From: DASTQL01 sp035761805
Lineage (GTDB): Bacteria > Actinomycetota > Actinomycetes > Jiangellales > Jiangellaceae
NCBI GenBank assembly: GCA_035761805.1
Contig: DASTQL010000041.1
Coordinates: 1 to 15,114 of the forward strand
DNA length: 15,114 nucleotides
Direction of reading: 5' to 3'
Below are positions 1 to 8,872 of the stretch, in pieces (position 1 is the stretch's first letter; each line of letters starts with the position of its first letter). Made by a program: the position numbers and the translations under genes. The notes below the pieces were generated by a model. It was not told the DNA's origin and did no database searches. It saw only the letters and a program-made list of their open reading frames with translations.

Positions 1-74
1 GTCGTTCGGTATCACACCCGTGCGAGGCCACTGTCCGGCAGCCAGGGAACGTTTGTCAACGCCGGCCGATACTC

Positions 75-140
75 ACCCTGTCAACACCCTGTCAACGCCG
101 GTTGAAAACTGACCCCTTCTCGCCGGTTGAAACCGACCCC
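75..140. mobile_element. Putative IS21-type insertion sequence end (direct repeats, no transposase in window)
   Basis: Two stacked repeats are visible. ACCCTGTCAAC occurs in tandem at 75-85 and 86-96. A longer unit, CGCCGGTTGAAA followed by (A)CTGACCCC or CCGACCCC, occurs at 96-116 and 121-140, a 25-base period. TGTCAACGCCGG is also present at 54-65 and 90-101. Read on the minus strand this is GGTC..GTTTCAACCGGCG twice, followed by several TTGACA boxes. IS21-family ends typically carry repeated transposase-binding sites of this kind, followed by an inward promoter for istA. The orientation puts the element body to the left, outside the window. No transposase reading frame, target duplication or exact terminus can be fixed here, so a remnant or a solo end is possible. 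The rest of 1-192 shows no gene. Confidence 0.35.
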
Positions 141-192
141 CCTTGGGGTTCGGGTTGGTGGTCTCGGCCATGTCGCCGGGGGTCCGGTGCGG

Positions 193-2586
<2,394 letters not shown>

Positions 2587-2612
2587 CGTGTCTCCAATCT
2601 CGGGCCGAGGCT

Positions 2613-3065
2613 TCAGACCAACCAGTGGCCGTCGCGCATCAGCTCGCGGTCGGGCAGCTCGTTCACCTCGCGCCAGGCCTGGACGCGGCGCGGGACGATG
2701 CGGAACCAGCGGTACGGGGTGGCCAGCGCACGCGGGTCGAAGCCGGTGCGTGCGGCGAACCGGTCGCCACGCTCCCGCGTGAGGGCGTCGAGCTCGAGGA
2801 CCTCGACGTCGCCCTCGATCATGGAGACGTCGCGGGTGTGGCCCAGCGCCAGCCGAACCGCCCGGGTGGCCGCCAGGTTCCTGCCCGTGGGGCTGTCCGT
2901 CGGCGTCGCCACCAGCAGCGCCTCCCCGTCCCAATCGAAGGAAAGCGGCACCAGGTACGGCGAGCCGTTCGCCGAGGCACTGGCCACCCAGGCGTCGATG
3001 TCGTGGCCGAGCCGGTGCTCGGTGTCGCGACGACGCTGCACGCGGGCTCGCGGTTCACCACTCAA
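2613..3065 (-). CDS. PNPOx-like split-barrel flavin/F420-binding protein
   Basis: A predicted 150-residue soluble protein resembling the pyridoxamine 5'-phosphate oxidase-like split barrel family, whose members bind FMN or F420 and reduce or shelter small molecules. Visible family features are the strand pair SPYLVPLSFDWDG (35-47), LLVATPTDSPTGRNLAATRAVRLALG (50-75, with the phosphate-contacting TGRN segment) and a C-terminal strand PYRWFRIVPRRVQAWRE (117-133). No signal peptide or membrane segment is seen. The start is uncertain: TTG at 3065 sits 4 bases after the upstream stop, and GTG at 3041 is an alternative, giving 142 residues; neither has a strong ribosome-binding site, so translational coupling is likely. 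It lies between the VOC gene and the UvrA-like gene in one transcription unit. Cofactor and substrate cannot be told from the sequence. Confidence 0.75.
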   Translation of the reverse strand: MSGEPRARVQRRRDTEHRLGHDIDAWVASASANGSPYLVPLSFDWDGEALLVATPTDSPTGRNLAATRAVRLALGHTRDVSMIEGDVEVLELDALTRERGDRFAARTGFDPRALATPYRWFRIVPRRVQAWREVNELPDRELMRDGHWLV

Positions 3066-3069
3066 CGGC

Positions 3070-3480
3070 TCAACGCAGCTCGTTGATGCGGATGAGGTTG
3101 CCGGCGGGATCGCGGACGGCGCAGTCGCGGACGCCGTACGGCTGGTCGATCGGTTCCTGTGCAATCTCGGCGCCGCTGGCCTCCAGCTCCTCGAAGACAC
3201 CGTCGAGGTCGTGGGTGGCCAGGGTGACGGCGGTGTAGCTGCCCTTGGCGATGAGCTCGAGGATCGTGCGGCGCTCGTCGTCGGTGATGCCGGGGTCGGC
3301 AGCCGGCGGGTGCAGGACGATGGACGTACCCGGCTGGTTGGCGGGACCGACGGTGATCCAGCGCATCCCCTCGTAGCCGACGTCGTTGCGGACCTCGAAG
3401 CCGAGGGTGTCGCGGTAGAAGCCCAGGGCGGCATCCGGGTCGGTGTGCGGGAGGAAGGCGTAGTGAATGGTGATGTCCAT
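3070..3480 (-). CDS. VOC-superfamily protein (glyoxalase/bleomycin-resistance/dioxygenase fold)
   Basis: 136 residues, the usual length for a single VOC protein made of two beta-alpha-beta-beta-beta units. The first unit opens with MDITIHYAFLPHTDPDAALG, including H6 and H12, and FYRDTLGFEV at 21-30. The second contains the typical end GVRDCAVRDPAGNLIRINE (116-134), where E134 is at the position of the metal-binding glutamate. Members bind a metal and either isomerise or cleave small molecules, or sequester a drug as bleomycin-resistance proteins do. The ATG at 3480 is preferred because the fold begins directly there. It lies 5 bases after the regulator's stop and 4 bases before the next likely start, so the genes are probably co-transcribed. 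No strong Shine-Dalgarno is visible, consistent with coupling to the regulator. The substrate is unknown. Confidence 0.85.
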   Translation of the reverse strand: MDITIHYAFLPHTDPDAALGFYRDTLGFEVRNDVGYEGMRWITVGPANQPGTSIVLHPPAADPGITDDERRTILELIAKGSYTAVTLATHDLDGVFEELEASGAEIAQEPIDQPYGVRDCAVRDPAGNLIRINELR

Positions 3481-3485
3481 GGCGG

Positions 3486-3935
<450 letters not shown>

Positions 3936-4072
3936 ACGCGAGATCCTACGTCGCACCGGCTCGACTGCCGGCGCCGGCGTCGTCGGTCGTCCGACGTACG
4001 AGGGACGTCAGCCTCTGTCCGAACGGGGCGACATGGGGCGAGCCTGGACGTGGGTCCGGGAGGTGGCGCGAG
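3936..4072. promoter_or_regulatory. Divergent intergenic region with candidate -10 box and dyads
   Basis: This is the 137-base gap between the divergently transcribed AraC-type regulator and the membrane protein gene. On the minus strand TAGGAT (3943-3948) fits the actinobacterial TANNNT -10 box and lies 7 bases before the GTG, a leaderless layout; no good TTGAC box is seen at the expected distance. Two dyads sit in the middle: the palindrome GCCGGCGCCGGC (3967-3978), and CGTCGG-TCGT-CCGACG (3981-3996). Either could be an operator for the regulator, but short GC dyads arise easily in this DNA. On the plus strand GGGAGG lies about 9 bases before the TTG at 4073 and serves as a strong ribosome-binding site. 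Confidence 0.35.
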
Positions 4073-4681
4073 TTGATCAGCACTCTGCTGCGGTGGTCGG
4101 CATTCTCGCTCATGGCGGCGTTCGGCCTGCTCGGCTCGCTCTTCGTCGCTGGTGAGACCTTGGTGGACCCTGGTGGCTGGGAGGCGGTGGCGCTGGTCGC
4201 ACTCTGGCTCGTTCCGATGGTGTTCCTGTGCGCGCTGGCGGTGCGCCGGATCGACACGGCCCACCGGGTCCTGGTCGCTGCCGTCACCGTCCTCGCCGCG
4301 CTCTGGGTGTGGTTCGCCCTCGCGCCCGGCTGGTGGCGCAGCCTGATGGACGAGCGGGGTCCGGTGCTCGCGATCGCGTCCTTCGCGGTCGGCGTGGCGG
4401 TGGCCTTCCTCGGACTGCGGCGGCCGGGGACCGCCGGGGCCCTGCTCGTCGTGATGGCCGCCGTCCCCGTCGTCGCGTCGGCCGTGGCCGCGGCGGTGCT
4501 GGACGCGGACCGGCCCGACCCCGCCGGCCTGCTGGGCGGCTCCTCGACCGCGGCCGCGATCCCGACCCTCGTCGTCGGCGTGCTCTTCCTGCTCTCGTAC
4601 GCCGCCGAGCGAGGGCAGACCCGGCCCGACGGGCACCGGTCCGACGTCAGCGACCTGGGACCAGCACGGACAGGCAGGTGA
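4073..4681 (+). CDS. Unrecognised six-helix integral membrane protein
   Basis: 202 residues with six clear hydrophobic segments at about 9-27, 37-57, 66-85, 97-115, 121-142 and 159-178, and short loops. No enzymatic motif or family signature is recognised, so no function is assigned. The TTG start at 4073 is favoured by the strong GGGAGGT ribosome-binding site 8 bases upstream, and because the next ATG (codon 14) would cut into the first helix. The final ~12 codons overlap, on the opposite strand, the 3' end of a dimethylarginine-hydrolase-like remnant. The polar tail SDLGPARTGR may therefore have been acquired when the two sequences were joined, and the original C-terminus may be lost. Divergent from the AraC-type regulator; no evidence of co-transcription with the next plus-strand gene. 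Confidence 0.75.
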   Translation: MISTLLRWSAFSLMAAFGLLGSLFVAGETLVDPGGWEAVALVALWLVPMVFLCALAVRRIDTAHRVLVAAVTVLAALWVWFALAPGWWRSLMDERGPVLAIASFAVGVAVAFLGLRRPGTAGALLVVMAAVPVVASAVAAAVLDADRPDPAGLLGGSSTAAAIPTLVVGVLFLLSYAAERGQTRPDGHRSDVSDLGPARTGR

Positions 4682-4817
4682 CGCAGCCCTCGAGCTTCTC
4701 GAACTCCCCGATGTCCACGATGACGACGTCATAGCCGAGGTGTGCCAGCCAGGTGGCTGTCACCGCGGAGCGGCACGACGTGGCGGCGTCCTGGGCAGCA
4801 GTCACGGAGTCAGCCAA
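4647..4817 (-). pseudogene. Remnant of a dimethylarginine dimethylaminohydrolase / arginine-deiminase-like gene (C-terminus only)
   Basis: The minus strand reads ...TWLAHLGYDVVIVD, then IGEFEKLEGCVTCLSVLV, PGR and a stop. This matches the last segment of DDAH-type amidino hydrolases, where an SEFxKLEG-x-VTC block near the end carries the active-site cysteine. Full-length members have about 250-300 residues. Here only about 37 residues (roughly 4647-4757) look homologous, and what lies upstream on the same strand is the antisense of a different gene. A TTG at 4817 would give 56 codons, but no ribosome-binding site is seen. The conserved start, the Asp/Glu substrate-binding residues and the catalytic His are all missing, so it cannot be an active enzyme. 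It is most simply a deletion remnant. It overlaps the last 35 bases of the plus-strand membrane protein gene. Confidence 0.6.
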
Positions 4818-4891
4818 GCACGTGCTCCTACCACGTCGTGGTTGTGGACGGCCCGCGCGCTCCACAGGCCGTGCCGGCCACGCTGGGCGCC

Positions 4892-5314
4892 ATGGACGAC
4901 ATCGCACCCTCGTCGGTGGGCACGACCTCCGACGCCTCGGCGTTGCTGCGCTTCCTCGCGGAGGGTGGCGAGGCACCCCCCGGCTGCCTGCTCCTGGTGC
5001 TCACGGGGCCGCGCGGCCAGGTCGAGCTGGTCGTCGCCGTCGACGACGTTCCGACGAGCCCGCCCCAGCACGAGCGGGTCCGGTTGCTGGCTCCGTTCCT
5101 GCGGCAGCTCGTCCGGGAGGCCGACGGGGTCGCCGGCGTGCTGCTGGCGATCTGCCGCGAGGGCGGGGTCGACGCCGACGGTGACGACCTGGCCTGGCAC
5201 GACGCTTTCGTCGGTGCGGCCGGGGTCGCCGGACTGACCAGCCACGGGGTCTACGTGGTCGCACCGGGCGGGGTGTGCCCGGTCCGGCCGGGGCTCCCCC
5301 GCGAAGTCGCCTGA
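4892..5314 (+). CDS. Unrecognised small soluble protein
   Basis: 140 residues, acidic and apparently cytoplasmic, with alternating beta-strand and helix stretches: LLLVLTGPRGQVELVVAVDD (33-52), a helical stretch HERVRLLAPFLRQLVREADG (60-79), VAGVLLAICREGG (80-92) and AGLTSHGVYVVAPGGVCPVRP (113-133). The layout, with a strand pair, helix, strand and final HGVYVV strand, is loosely reminiscent of DUF4192-type actinobacterial proteins, but the match is too weak to name. ATG at 4892 is chosen because upstream codons look non-coding and lie over the antisense remnant; no clear Shine-Dalgarno precedes it. Codon bias is normal for the window. The SatD-like gene follows after 77 bases that contain a candidate promoter, so the two are probably separate transcripts. 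Confidence 0.6.
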   Translation: MDDIAPSSVGTTSDASALLRFLAEGGEAPPGCLLLVLTGPRGQVELVVAVDDVPTSPPQHERVRLLAPFLRQLVREADGVAGVLLAICREGGVDADGDDLAWHDAFVGAAGVAGLTSHGVYVVAPGGVCPVRPGLPREVA

Positions 5315-5350
5315 GCAAGGCTCGGACATTGCTATGGCGTTGGCAAGGCT

Positions 5351-5385
5351 TCAAGCTTGACGAGTGAAGGGAAAGGCTGCATCCT
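5351..5385 (+). promoter_or_regulatory. Candidate leaderless promoter with overlapping palindromic operator
   Basis: TTGACG (5357-5362) followed after 17 bases by CATCCT (5380-5385) is a plausible -35/-10 pair. Transcription would begin at or next to the GTG at 5392, a leaderless message common in actinobacteria. A perfect 10-base palindrome TCAAGCTTGA (5351-5360) overlaps the -35 box and is flanked by an inverted pair CTTCA (5349-5353) / TGAAG (5364-5368). The octamer GCAAGGCT occurs at 5315-5322 and 5343-5350. Because the downstream protein has a helix-turn-helix, the palindrome could be its own operator; this is inference. Confidence 0.35.
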
Positions 5386-5391
5386 TGTCCG

Positions 5392-6024
5392 GTGGCAGCT
5401 CCGTCGGAGCCTCCAGCTTTCCTGGCCGTCGTGACCATCGACCAGCGGCGGAGCCGGACGTCGCCCGACCTCGTCGACGGGCTGCTCGCGGAGCTGGCCG
5501 GTCCCGGCCCGGCGGCACGTGCGGTCCTGGGCTTCGAGCGGACGGCCGGTGACGAGGCGCAGGGCGTGCTCGGCTCCTCGTCCGACGTCGTGGACCTGGT
5601 CCTCCGGCTCGCGCGGGCCGGGTCGTGGAGCACCGGCGTGGGCCTGGGCCCGGTCCGGCTGCCACTGCCGGCCAGTACCCGGTCCGGCGCCGGCCCGGCC
5701 TTCGAGCACGCCCGCGACGCGGTCCAACGGGCCAAGCGGCGCGTCGAGGGCGTGGCCGTGGTCGCGCCGGACGCCGAGGCGTCGCGCCCAGCCGAGGCCG
5801 TCCTGCAGCTGCTCGCCGCCGTGGTGCAGCGACGCACCTCACCGGGCTGGGAAGCAGTCGACCTGGTGAGCGCTGGGCTGACCCAGGCGGCCGCGGCCGA
5901 GCGGCTGGGGATCAGCCGGCAGGCGGTGGGCCAACGTCTGCATGCAGCCTTGTGGCCGCACGAGCAGGCCGTCCGGCCGGTGGTGGCAGACCTGCTCTCC
6001 CGGGCGGCGGGAGCGGCCGGATGA
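5392..6024 (+). CDS. SatD-like protein with C-terminal helix-turn-helix
   Basis: 210 residues in two parts. The first ~150 resemble the SatD family (PF16264): an N-terminal strand with VTIDQRRSR (14-22), the block FERTAGDEAQGVL (48-60) that corresponds to the family's GDExQG motif, then WSTGVGLGPV (79-88) and STRSGAGPAFEHARDAVQRAK (95-115), matching the GIGxG and GPAFxxAR blocks. The C-terminal part has a clear helix-turn-helix, GLTQAAAAERLGISRQAVGQRL (162-183). SatD proteins have no settled biochemical role; the GDExQ and GxG pattern invites comparison with class III nucleotide cyclase folds, but that is speculation. GTG at 5392 is the first possible start and may be leaderless. Its stop overlaps the next gene's start (ATGA), so the two are translationally coupled. 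It may bind the palindrome just upstream. Confidence 0.75.
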   Translation: MAAPSEPPAFLAVVTIDQRRSRTSPDLVDGLLAELAGPGPAARAVLGFERTAGDEAQGVLGSSSDVVDLVLRLARAGSWSTGVGLGPVRLPLPASTRSGAGPAFEHARDAVQRAKRRVEGVAVVAPDAEASRPAEAVLQLLAAVVQRRTSPGWEAVDLVSAGLTQAAAAERLGISRQAVGQRLHAALWPHEQAVRPVVADLLSRAAGAAG

Positions 6025-6560
6025 CCACCCTGCTCCTGCTGGTGCTCGCGACGGGCTGTGCCCTGCCCGCGTGGCTGCCGCGGACGGCCGGGCACCCCCA
6101 CCTGTGGTGGGTCTCCCCCGCCACGTCCTCGGTCGCCCTGGCCGCCGCTGCCGTCGTGGCGGCCTCGGTGCCGGGTCCGCAGGGGGCGGTGTCCGGACTC
6201 GTCGTTTCGGCGGCCACGCTGGCGGCCGTCGTCGGTGGCGGGCCGGCCACCGTGGCGGTGCTGCGCCTGGCGAGCCACCCGATCGGCGAGGAGGCCTGCG
6301 ACGGGCGGGACGAACCGGTCCCGAGCGAGCCCGGGGCGCTGCGCGGCGGCGCCTGGATCGGTGCCCTGGAGCGGGCGGGGGTCGCGGCGACCCTGATGGC
6401 CGGGTGGCCGGAGGGCATGGCCGTCGTCCTCGCGGTCAAGGGCGTCGGTCGTTACCCCGAGCTCCGGCACCCGGGGGCGACGGAGCGGTTCATCATCGGG
6501 ACCCTGACGAGCGTGCTGTGGGCCGCGGCTGCGGCCGGGGTCGGCGTCCTGGGTCGCTGA
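6021..6560 (+). CDS. Integral membrane protein with DUF3307-like C-terminus (SatD partner)
   Basis: 179 residues with hydrophobic stretches at about 2-18, 35-51, 56-76, 117-140 and 157-177. The C-terminal half carries the blocks AWIGALER (111-118), GWPEGMAVVLAVKGVGRYPE (128-147) and ERFIIGTLTSVLWA (155-168). These match the GKLIGxLER ... AxGFLIAAKSxxRF ... EYxLIGTLLS pattern at the end of DUF3307 membrane proteins, with the same order and spacing. The N-terminal half is not recognisably DUF3307, so this looks like an actinobacterial variant. The lysine at 140 and the glutamates at 117 and 155 sit in or beside membrane helices and are probably functional. The ATG overlaps the stop of the SatD-like gene. 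SatD and DUF3307 proteins also occur as neighbours in other bacteria, suggesting joint action at the membrane; the function is unknown. Confidence 0.65.
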   Translation: MTTLLLLVLATGCALPAWLPRTAGHPHLWWVSPATSSVALAAAAVVAASVPGPQGAVSGLVVSAATLAAVVGGGPATVAVLRLASHPIGEEACDGRDEPVPSEPGALRGGAWIGALERAGVAATLMAGWPEGMAVVLAVKGVGRYPELRHPGATERFIIGTLTSVLWAAAAAGVGVLGR

Positions 6561-6596
6561 CGGGCACGTGGTCGGGCAGCGGCGACGCTCACGGGG

Positions 6597-6602
6597 TAAC
6601 GT
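6597..6602 (+). promoter_or_regulatory. Candidate -10 box of a leaderless promoter for the phosphodiesterase gene
   Basis: TAACGT fits TANNNT and lies exactly 7 bases before the GTG at 6610, the usual geometry of leaderless actinobacterial transcripts. No convincing TTGAC box is found 16-19 bases upstream. If real, the phosphodiesterase and transporter genes have their own promoter in addition to read-through from the SatD-like pair. Confidence 0.4.
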
Positions 6603-6609
6603 CCGCGCC

Positions 6610-7419
6610 GTGGGCGCCACCGGCCGAGGGGATGCCGGCCCGGACAGGTGGCCCTTCCTCTGCGGACCGTACCCCCTCGCCCTCGCCCACCGAGGTGGTG
6701 CCGCACACGGCCCGGAGAACTCGATGGCGGCCTTCGAGCGCGCCGTCGGGCTCGGCTTCTCCTACCTCGAGACCGACGTCCACGCGACGGCCGACGGCGT
6801 GCTGCTCGCCTTCCACGACGACACCCTCGACCGGGTGACCGATGCGCGCGGCGTGGTCGCAGCGCTTCCCTGGGCGACGGTCCGCCGTGCGCGCATCGCG
6901 GGGGACGAGCCGATCCCGCGGCTGGACGAGGTGCTTGACGCCTGGCCCCACATCCGGGTCAACGTCGACGTGAAACGACCCGGGGCGATCGGGCCGCTCC
7001 TGGACGTGCTGCGACGCACGGGCGCGGTCGACCGGGTGTGCGTCGGCTCGTTCTCCGACGCCCGCCTACGGGCGGTCCGGTCGGCGGCAGGCCCCCGGCT
7101 GGCCACGTCACTGGGGCCGCGCGAGGTGGCCGCGCTGCGGGCCGCCTCCTACCACGAGGGCGCGCGGCGGTGGGTCCCCACCGACGTCGCTTGCGTCCAG
7201 GTCCCGGCGGGCATCGGGCCGCTCAGCCTCGTAAACGAGCGCTTCGTCGCCACCACGCACCGGCTCGGCCTCCAGGTGCACGTCTGGACCGTCGACGACC
7301 CCAGGCAGATGCACCGGTTGCTGGACCTGGGCGTCGACGGGATCCTCACCGACGACCTGGAGGCGCTGCGCGACGTGCTGACCGAGCGGGGCAGCTGGCA
7401 GCCGGCGGACCGCCCGTGA
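6610..7419 (+). CDS. Glycerophosphodiester phosphodiesterase (GDPD family)
   Basis: 269 residues, a single GDPD TIM-barrel, the usual length of cytoplasmic bacterial enzymes that hydrolyse glycerophosphodiesters to glycerol 3-phosphate and an alcohol. Motifs in order: LALAHRGG with H27/R28, GPENS with E36, YLETDVHAT with E54 and D56 (metal ligands), LAFHDDTLDRVT with the general acid/base H69, PIPRLDEVL (101-109), VNVDVKRP (117-124, the E/D-x-K strand), VHVWTVDD (223-230) and GVDGILTDDL (241-250). All catalytic residues are present. GTG at 6610 is preferred to GTG at 6568 because TAACGT lies 7 bases upstream and the extra N-terminal residues would be arginine-rich and non-conserved; no signal peptide is seen with either. 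Its stop overlaps the next start (GTGA), so it is coupled to the transporter gene. Confidence 0.9.
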   Translation: MGATGRGDAGPDRWPFLCGPYPLALAHRGGAAHGPENSMAAFERAVGLGFSYLETDVHATADGVLLAFHDDTLDRVTDARGVVAALPWATVRRARIAGDEPIPRLDEVLDAWPHIRVNVDVKRPGAIGPLLDVLRRTGAVDRVCVGSFSDARLRAVRSAAGPRLATSLGPREVAALRAASYHEGARRWVPTDVACVQVPAGIGPLSLVNERFVATTHRLGLQVHVWTVDDPRQMHRLLDLGVDGILTDDLEALRDVLTERGSWQPADRP

Positions 7420-8801
7420 CCGCGCTCGTCGCACCCGGCCCGCTCGCCGACCGCCGGGCGCGCCGCAGGGAGCAGCGGGCCTGGTACTTCTACGACTGGG
7501 CCAACTCCGCCTACGTCACCACGACGGGAACCGTGCTCTTCGGCCCGTACCTGACGGCGGTGGCCGAGACGGCGGCCTGCGGGGCGCCCGGCACGCCGGA
7601 GGACCCCTGCACGGGGCGGGTGTCGCTCCTCGGCCTGCCGATCGCCGCCGGCTCGGTCGCACCCTACGCCGTCACGGTGTCGACCATCCTGTCGGTCTTC
7701 CTGCTGCCCGTGGTGGGGGCGCTGGCCGACCGCACGCCGCGCAAGCGGCACATGATGGCGGGCTTCGCGTGGGTGGGCGCCGGCGCGGCGGCGGCGATGT
7801 TCCTCGTCACCGGTGCCGACTGGGGTCTGGGCGTCCTGCTGCTGATCGTGGCCAGTGCCTGCCTCGGCGCGTCCCTGGTCGTCTACGACGCCATCCTCTG
7901 CCAGGTGGCCGCCGAGTCCGAGCGGGACAGGGTGTCCAGCCGGGGTTGGGCGTTGGGCTACCTCGGGGGCGGGCTGCTGCTGGCGGCGAACCTCGCCCTG
8001 GTCACGCTGCTCCCCTTCGGGCTGGACACCGGCGACGCCGTCCGGATCAGCCTGCTCTCGGCCGGGCTGTGGTGGGGGGCGTGGACCCTCGTGCCGTTCC
8101 GCGGGCTGCGCGACCGGCCCCCCGAAGGGATGGCCCGGGTCGACGGCGGCGGCCTGCTCCGCGACGCCTTCGGCCAGCTCGCCCACACCCTGCGCCACGC
8201 CCGCGCCTACCCGCAGACGCTGCTGTTCCTGCTCGCGTACGTGTTCTACAACGACGGCATCCAGACGGTCATCTACGCGGCGTCGATCTACGGCAACCGC
8301 CAGCTCGGCCTTGCCGAGAGCACCCTCATCGCGGCCATCCTGCTGGTCCAGTTCGTGGCCTTCCTCGGAGCACTGCTCCTCGGCCGGCTCGCGGGCCGCT
8401 ACGGCGCCCGGAGGGTCATCCTGGGCGCCCTGGTGATGTGGACGCTGGTCGTGGGAGCCGGCTACTTCCTCCCGGTGCGACAGGTGCTGCCCTTCCTGCT
8501 GCTCGCCGTCGGCATCGGTCTCGTGCTCGGCGGGAGCCAGGCGCTGTCCCGCTCGCTGTACAGCCTGCTCGTCCCGCGCGGCAGGGAGGCCGAGTACTTC
8601 AGCCTGTACCAGGCCGCGGAGCGGGGGACCTCGTGGTTCGGGACGCTCCTGTTCGGTCTGGTCTTCCAGCTCACCGGGTCCTACCGCAACGCCGTCGTCG
8701 CACTCGTGGCGTTCTTCGTCGTCGGCTTCGTCCTGCTGCTGCGGGTGGACGTCCGGCGCGGCATCGAGGCCGCCGGAAACGAGGTACCGGTCGTGGTGTG
8801 A
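7416..8801 (+). CDS. MFS transporter, UMF1 / Atg22-like family
   Basis: 461 residues with about 12 membrane helices. The UMF1/Atg22 signature AWYFYDWANSAYVTTTGTVL stands at 22-41, at the start of helix 1. The MFS loop motif GALADRTPRKRH follows helix 3 (101-112). A further family block, YVFYNDGIQTVIYAASIYG, opens the second half (around 8239-8295 in the DNA). Atg22 in yeast exports amino acids from the vacuole; bacterial members are uncharacterised permeases. GTG at 7416 overlaps the phosphodiesterase stop by four bases, which fixes the start and implies coupled translation. The pairing suggests transport of a glycerophosphodiester, its alcohol moiety or another product, but that is inference from position only. 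The 179-base gap downstream separates it from rbpA. Confidence 0.88.
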   Translation: MTALVAPGPLADRRARRREQRAWYFYDWANSAYVTTTGTVLFGPYLTAVAETAACGAPGTPEDPCTGRVSLLGLPIAAGSVAPYAVTVSTILSVFLLPVVGALADRTPRKRHMMAGFAWVGAGAAAAMFLVTGADWGLGVLLLIVASACLGASLVVYDAILCQVAAESERDRVSSRGWALGYLGGGLLLAANLALVTLLPFGLDTGDAVRISLLSAGLWWGAWTLVPFRGLRDRPPEGMARVDGGGLLRDAFGQLAHTLRHARAYPQTLLFLLAYVFYNDGIQTVIYAASIYGNRQLGLAESTLIAAILLVQFVAFLGALLLGRLAGRYGARRVILGALVMWTLVVGAGYFLPVRQVLPFLLLAVGIGLVLGGSQALSRSLYSLLVPRGREAEYFSLYQAAERGTSWFGTLLFGLVFQLTGSYRNAVVALVAFFVVGFVLLLRVDVRRGIEAAGNEVPVVV

Positions 8802-8818
8802 TCCCGTCGGCCGCCGAC

Positions 8819-8832
8819 GTGACGGAAGTCAC
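8819..8832. promoter_or_regulatory. Candidate Crp/GlxR-type binding site
   Basis: GTGAC-GGAA-GTCAC is a perfect dyad that contains the GTGA-N6-TCAC core of CRP-family operators. It lies 17 bases after the transporter stop and about 41 bases before the proposed -35 box of rbpA, a workable position for an activator. The outer T/A bases of the full TGTGA-N6-TCACA consensus are replaced by C on both sides, and a weak hairpin is the alternative reading. Confidence 0.3.
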
Positions 8833-8872
8833 CCCCGGTCCGCGCGGGCGCTCCGCGCAGGCGGGATCGGGC

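Noticed and set aside
136..149. ACCCC-CCTT-GGGGT as a terminator for the UvrA-like gene.
   Set aside because: Only five pairs and it sits at the edge of the IS-like repeats; too weak to call.
3967..3996. GC dyads in the divergent gap as a firm AraC operator.
   Set aside because: Short GC palindromes are frequent by chance here and AraC proteins usually bind direct repeats; kept only as a note in the intergenic entry.
4647..4976. A full 109-codon minus-strand gene including the DDAH-like end.
   Set aside because: The N-terminal half is antisense to the plus-strand gene and Arg/Pro-rich; only the C-terminal ~37 residues look homologous.
5631..5700. Repeated CCGG-rich short words as a possible repeat array.
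   Set aside because: They fall within coding sequence and follow codon bias (Gly-Pro-Val); there is no constant period.
5001..6620. A 539-codon minus-strand frame.
   Set aside because: Antisense to the small unrecognised gene, the SatD-like gene and the DUF3307-like gene; Arg/Pro/Ser-rich without any motif.
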